Positions 59,889 through 64,000 of a stretch of 64,000 nt of DNA are shown here, one piece after another (positions within the stretch are counted from its first letter, which is position 1; every line of letters starts with the position of its first letter). The notes beneath the pieces were generated by a model. The model had not been told where the DNA came from. It saw only the letters and a program-made list of their open reading frames with translations, and did not search any database. The DNA is taken from assembly GCF_037975245.1 (NCBI RefSeq), contig NC_092572.1:12427769-12491768 (forward strand), read 5' to 3'. The DNA comes from Apostichopus japonicus (lineage: Eukaryota; Echinodermata; Holothuroidea; Aspidochirotida; Stichopodidae). A program made the position numbers and the translations under genes.

Positions 59889-60487
59889 TTCGAATATTAT
59901 GAAAGTGTCTTAATGAAGAAATTTTGTAAAACAGAATGAAACCATTGTTTACTCGTCATAAATTACAATCAAAGTATGAAAACAATTATTGCTTTCTCTG
60001 ATAAAATTACCGAATCTGTTATATACACTGCACCAAAATAAAATAAAAATATCAACCGGCGTATGGTTCTCTGTGAATGCTTTCTTGCATATTTTTTGCA
60101 TATGAATCTATAAATAGGCCAAAACTTGACAAGTGAATTAGTGATTTTCAATGGCTCCCTTCCATCCACCCCAGCCCCTCGTTATCCCCTTTCTCTTTTT
60201 ACCTTAGTCCTGTACCAGACCCTTTCTGTAGTTACGATTTTGTCTTCATAACTCTTTTGAAATTTTTGTAATCCTGAGATCACGGCAGCTTCGAATCGCT
60301 TTTCAGTTCAAGACCTTACTTTTTCGCGCTTGCAAAATTTTTCTATAATTTACATGTCAGTTTTCCGTTTAATAACAATACAATATCCTTTCATTAATAA
60401 ATATAGAAAGAAAGAAATATATTTTATTCTACTTATAAAGAAAAATGAAGGTAAGTTGAGAATAAAAATAGATTGAAAAATCCTTAC

Positions 60488-60560
60488 CTGATTAAAGAAG
60501 TTGAACTTCGTAACTTTTCAAAAGAAGTAAATTGATGTAGTGTCGATTCTTGAATAATGA
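60488..60560 (-). other. Proposed noncoding first exon of peptide gene A
   Basis: Reading the minus strand, TATATAAAA is followed about 25-30 nt later by a TCATTATTC initiator-like sequence, then about 70 nt without an ATG in good context, ending at ATCAG|GTAAGG. This is the expected position and orientation for a 5' UTR exon joining to the acceptor at 57,709, giving a 2.8-kb intron. Confidence 0.5.
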
Positions 60561-60580
60561 TGTCTTCTAAATGTCGACGC

Positions 60581-60589
60581 TTTTATATA
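60581..60589 (-). promoter_or_regulatory. TATA box for the minus-strand peptide gene A
   Basis: TATATAAAA on the minus strand, inside TGTATATAAAAGCG. It is followed at the right distance by the proposed first exon with a consensus donor. Confidence 0.5.
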
Positions 60590-61509
60590 CAGTTGACGCA
60601 ATGGAAAGCCATTTGTAAATTCTATTAAAATTAGATTAATGAACAAAATATGATTACAAAACCTGATAAAGGTGTTAAATTATTAGTGGTTATCTCTCCC
60701 ACCCCTCCCCTTTTTTTTTCTAATATTGATGGATAATGATTTGTTAATTACGTCTTTGCCCTTGATGGACGATTGACGAGCTCTCCGGCATATATATAAA
60801 TATATATGTAGATATATATTCATTAGCGATCTCTGACAACCGCCATCTGGATTCTGGTTACGCATTAACGATTGTGGTCATGCTAGAACGGTTGCGCGCG
60901 CGCGTTCTCCTGCCCGTAATTTTCTTACAAGTCTTTTAAGTGGAACAACAATTGGCTTTATGGATATTTAAGGAACAGGCAGGCTATAAATGATGTGAAC
61001 TTGGTGAAAAGTGCAGTAATTAACTTCAAATCTATCCATGGCATATAACATTACAACTGTTCTGTCTCTTTCAGGCTGTCGTATACTTGAAAGAATGAAG
61101 ATTTATAATAACGATATAAATACACACTTCATTATCACACAGATTTCATACGATTTAAAAACATTACATGTTTTGTCGATATCAGTTTAAGTATCAAATT
61201 AACACCTTTATGTTACAAATATGTAAAATTTAATATATATCTTCACCTCTGTAACTCTTTGACGGTTATTCCAACTTTAACTTTTGACCATAACAGTAAG
61301 TAGGCTATTTCTTGATTGCAAATTTGTACTATATTTATCAAAGCAAGTTTCGCACTCAAACATTTTCAATCTTTTTGATTGATTCAGCTTTTGGTGCAAT
61401 ATAACGGAACGGACTCGAAAAATTGTATTACAAACTATTAAAAGCTGTTACTACTTTTTGCAAAAACATAAATGGTTAAAAATCACTCCTTATATAAACA
61501 TAAGATATA

Positions 61510-61737
61510 ACAATATTTCCCCTTTTTGTTACCTTTTCGTTTCTTTCTATTCTTTCGTTTTTCTCTCTTTTTTTCTTTCTTCTGGTTTATATGTTGCTCT
61601 TTTATTCTGTTAAAAGGGAGCTGCCTGTTAATGCATTTAGCTTCTTCAACTCTCCTCCACTTTCTGCTTTATTATACTTGTTTTATCCTTATTACTTACA
61701 TACGTGGAAATAAACTGAACTGAACAGAACAGTTAAT
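61510..61737 (+). mobile_element. Possible 3' end of a non-LTR element
   Basis: A T-rich segment with CTTTATTATACTTGTTTTAT, then GTGGAAATAAACTGAACTGA and a short (CTGAA)n-like tail. The form resembles LINE 3' termini, but no coding part is present. Confidence 0.35.
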
Positions 61738-61966
61738 TAAACATAAAACCGATAAAAAAAAACGCATTCGAAATACACCCTTCACAAACCTGAAAATATC
61801 CTATGAATATTCACAAGCGACGATAAGCATAATTTGAAGGTATTTTAAGCATTATGTGGGTATACAGTAAGCATGGAAACGGTCAGTCTGTATTTACAAC
61901 GACGAAAAGTATTGAAGAGAACTTTTTGATATATGTATTTATATATATATATAAGCTTTATTGATT

Positions 61967-62008
61967 TACTATATATCTGTCATACCACTTGCTACATATT
62001 CAATTCTT
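61967..62008 (+). mobile_element. Fragment shared with the hammerhead-bearing element
   Basis: ACTATATATCTGTCATACCA followed by CTTGCTACATATT matches AATATATATCTGTCTTAGCA followed by CTTGCTACACATT at about 25,616-25,650, just downstream of the ribozyme motif. The ribozyme itself is absent here; the copy runs into a TA microsatellite. Confidence 0.5.
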
Positions 62009-62091
62009 ATATATATATATATATATAAATATACATATATATATATATATATATATCTATATATATATATATTTATATATATATATATATA
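62009..62091. repeat. (TA)n microsatellite
   Basis: TA run with a few AAATA, ACA and CTA interruptions. Confidence 0.95.
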
Positions 62092-62867
62092 ATGCCGATC
62101 AGCTGACGTCATCACTATCAACGTAGTCTTAAGGGAGCATTCCAGAGATTGAGCATATACTTTTAAGTGAATCTCTTGAAAACCAGAAATAGCTATGAAA
62201 ACATTACCAGCACTGCTCATTTAAGGCTAGTTTTATATTATGACGTCATCTTCTCAGTGCAGATCTAAATGTTAATGTTAATCTATCATAACTCTACCAA
62301 AATATGGTCTTTGAAATTCATATACACAACAGAACACCGTCGAATGACATAACACATTTGAGGCTATTAAAGTATTGTTATTGTTTTTTTTTTGTCCATT
62401 CAGTTTTGTGTTGCATCTGTGCCCTAATGGTTTGTGTATTAGACTATACTGGTGAACCTCAGCTGTTAAAAAGGGTCATTTTTCAAGGGTTGAAAGGGTT
62501 ATTAAAATACAAGATCAATTGACAGCAGTGTTTTGCAACTGTCGACAATATCCTAAAAAGAAATCGTCTATCGAGGGATCCTTTAAGGCAAACTGCGATG
62601 GTAGTATTTAAAAAAAAAAAACTGCAAGTTGCCTTGATGCAATTGTCCTCTGGGAGAACACTGCAGTTTACACCACTAAACGTAAATGGGTTTATTTTAT
62701 GAGAAATAAGCGGATTATTAAGTTGATGCTTCATTTTGTTTTATTCAAATTTATAACAGGCATGCGCAGTAGTCATATTTTATGATATTGCAAACTGGTC
62801 ATTTTTATATATATTCATCGGACCGAGATAATCTTGAATACTTTTTTCAGATATTTACGTCCAGAAG

Positions 62868-62995
<128 letters not shown>

Positions 62996-63089
62996 TGCCA
63001 GCTAGCTGAATTCATGCGTAAACTTTAATCGTAAATACCAGCATTTTGTTGTGTTCGTACTTTTTGAGCCAACTCACCAGAGAGCAAAC

Positions 63090-63176
63090 AGCAGTTGATA
63101 CTCTCCGAAAATATCATTCGTCACTAGACATTTCAAGAAGTACCAATTTTAACAGAGAGAGAGAGAAAAAAGAACG
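63090..63176 (+). other. Proposed noncoding first exon of peptide gene B
   Basis: Ends with GAGAGAGAGA...GAACG|GTAAGTAT, a strong donor at 63,177. The region lacks an ATG in good context. TATCATTCGTCACTAGACAT has loose similarity to the first exon of the paralogue (ACATCATTATTCAAGAATCG). The transcription start is uncertain. Confidence 0.4.
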
Positions 63177-63684
63177 GTAAGTATACTTATGTCTCAGCTT
63201 CTTAAAATTGTGTATAAAATTTATACAAAAAAGTATATTATTAATATAAGGCATGTGTTAAATCTGTACTTTTCATTGAATTTTATCAAATCTTTCAACA
63301 ATGAAATATGACTGCAAATATGAAAATTAAATATTACATAAAATTGTGGGACACAAAATTGTTTGCGTTGAACAAAACGGTTCATAATTTGATCACAGAA
63401 GCAGCAAGCTGTTAACTTACTTACTTAGAATGGATAATATCTTATTATTTGTAAATACTATTGTGCTAATGTCTAGTTCACTGCAAACAAAATTGCTACA
63501 TACTTGGAACTTTAATTTAACTGTAAAAAATGACTAAAAAATAATGTCGCGTAGTCCATATTGTTCTCCTAAGATAATGTGGCCTTTTAGATTTACAGTT
63601 ATCATAAATATATATCATTCATTAATTTTTTTTTTTGGTTAGTTATTATTATTATTATTTTTCTTCAATCATTTGTCACAGATC

Positions 63685-63841
63685 ATGGACAGCAAATTGT
63701 TGAGCATTCTCCTTTTGTTTTCTGTAACAATTGCTATTGTCTCGGCTGAAGACGGATACGACCTCTTTAACAATCTGTTGGTTGAGACAAGGGGCAAAAA
63801 GGGCAGAAAAGGCAGAAAGGGCAGAAAAGGAAATTGGAAAC
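63685..63841 (+). CDS. Unrecognised small secreted peptide precursor, main exon (peptide gene B)
   Basis: Acceptor CAATCATTTGTCACAG (AG at 63,680-63,681) is followed by ATC and ATG at 63,685. 52 codons: MDSKLLSILLLFSVTIAIVS is a signal peptide, probably cut after VSA, then EDGYDLFNNLLVET, then RGKKGRKGRKGRKGNWK, made by a 9-bp tandem repeat (GGCAGAAAA-like). The donor AAAC|GTAAGT is in phase 1 at nearly the same codon number as in gene A at 57,551. If unspliced, the frame runs to a stop at 63,871-63,873 with the extra tail RKYPILFIYK. The mature part would be very cationic (about 9 of 17 residues Lys or Arg) and glycine-rich. A cationic antimicrobial, nucleic-acid-binding or matrix peptide is possible; function is unknown. 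The next exon probably lies beyond the window. Confidence 0.7.
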
Positions 63842-64000
63842 GTAAGTACCCCATTTTGTTCATTTATAAATAAAAGTAGACAAACATGAAACCTCAGCTG
63901 AAATTGGTTTCGTGAAGTACACTTTTAACCACTTTATTTGACTATATTAAGTTGTATATATGAGTATTTGTGATTTAATTTGCACAGTTTAGTTCAAATT

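Overview
The window reads as nuclear DNA of a multicellular animal. It has spliceosomal introns with GT..AG borders, two conserved animal genes for mitochondrial inner-membrane proteins, a decayed LINE, tRNA-derived and hAT-type repeats, and long microsatellites. The mixture fits a marine invertebrate deuterostome, possibly an echinoderm, but nothing here fixes the species.

Region 1 (1-21,450) is satellite DNA. Two families alternate: a 45-bp AT-rich monomer, and an 8-bp ACCATTTT array whose + strand has almost no G. The block at 1-2,110 recurs nearly unchanged about 11.8 kb later (11,806-14,460). A third copy of the 45-bp/8-bp junction near 21,396 is cut short beside a 5'-truncated, frameshifted L1/Tx1-like LINE (21,470-23,208). 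Smaller higher-order units, including a 1,240-bp tandem duplication, lie inside the 45-bp array. All long reading frames here are repeat artefacts, open because 45 and 24 are multiples of 3.

Region 2 (23,250-25,730) holds T-rich 15/16-bp minisatellites, microsatellites, and a tandem element with a degenerate hammerhead ribozyme that is also tRNA-like.

Region 3 (28,000-47,000) holds two complete genes on the + strand. SDHD (four coding exons, 149 aa) encodes the small membrane anchor of respiratory complex II. PTPMT1 (four coding exons, 191 aa) encodes the mitochondrial phosphatidylglycerophosphate phosphatase of cardiolipin synthesis. An NRF-1-like plus YY1-like site lies just upstream of SDHD. 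PTPMT1 intron 2 contains six exact 78-bp repeats that each copy the 3' splice site and first nine codons of exon 3, followed by a stop: a ladder of decoy acceptors ending at the true one.

Region 4 (47,000-57,000) is mostly intergenic, with a 29-bp minisatellite, a hAT-type MITE with a perfect 8-bp target-site duplication, G-rich tracts and retroelement tails.

Region 5 (57,000-64,000) holds two divergently transcribed, unrecognised small secreted-peptide genes. They are paralogues with the same layout: noncoding first exon, then signal peptide, acidic stretch and very basic tail, then a phase-1 donor. A possible terminal exon with an NPxY motif lies between them. This pair and the decoy-acceptor ladder are the most novel items in the window.
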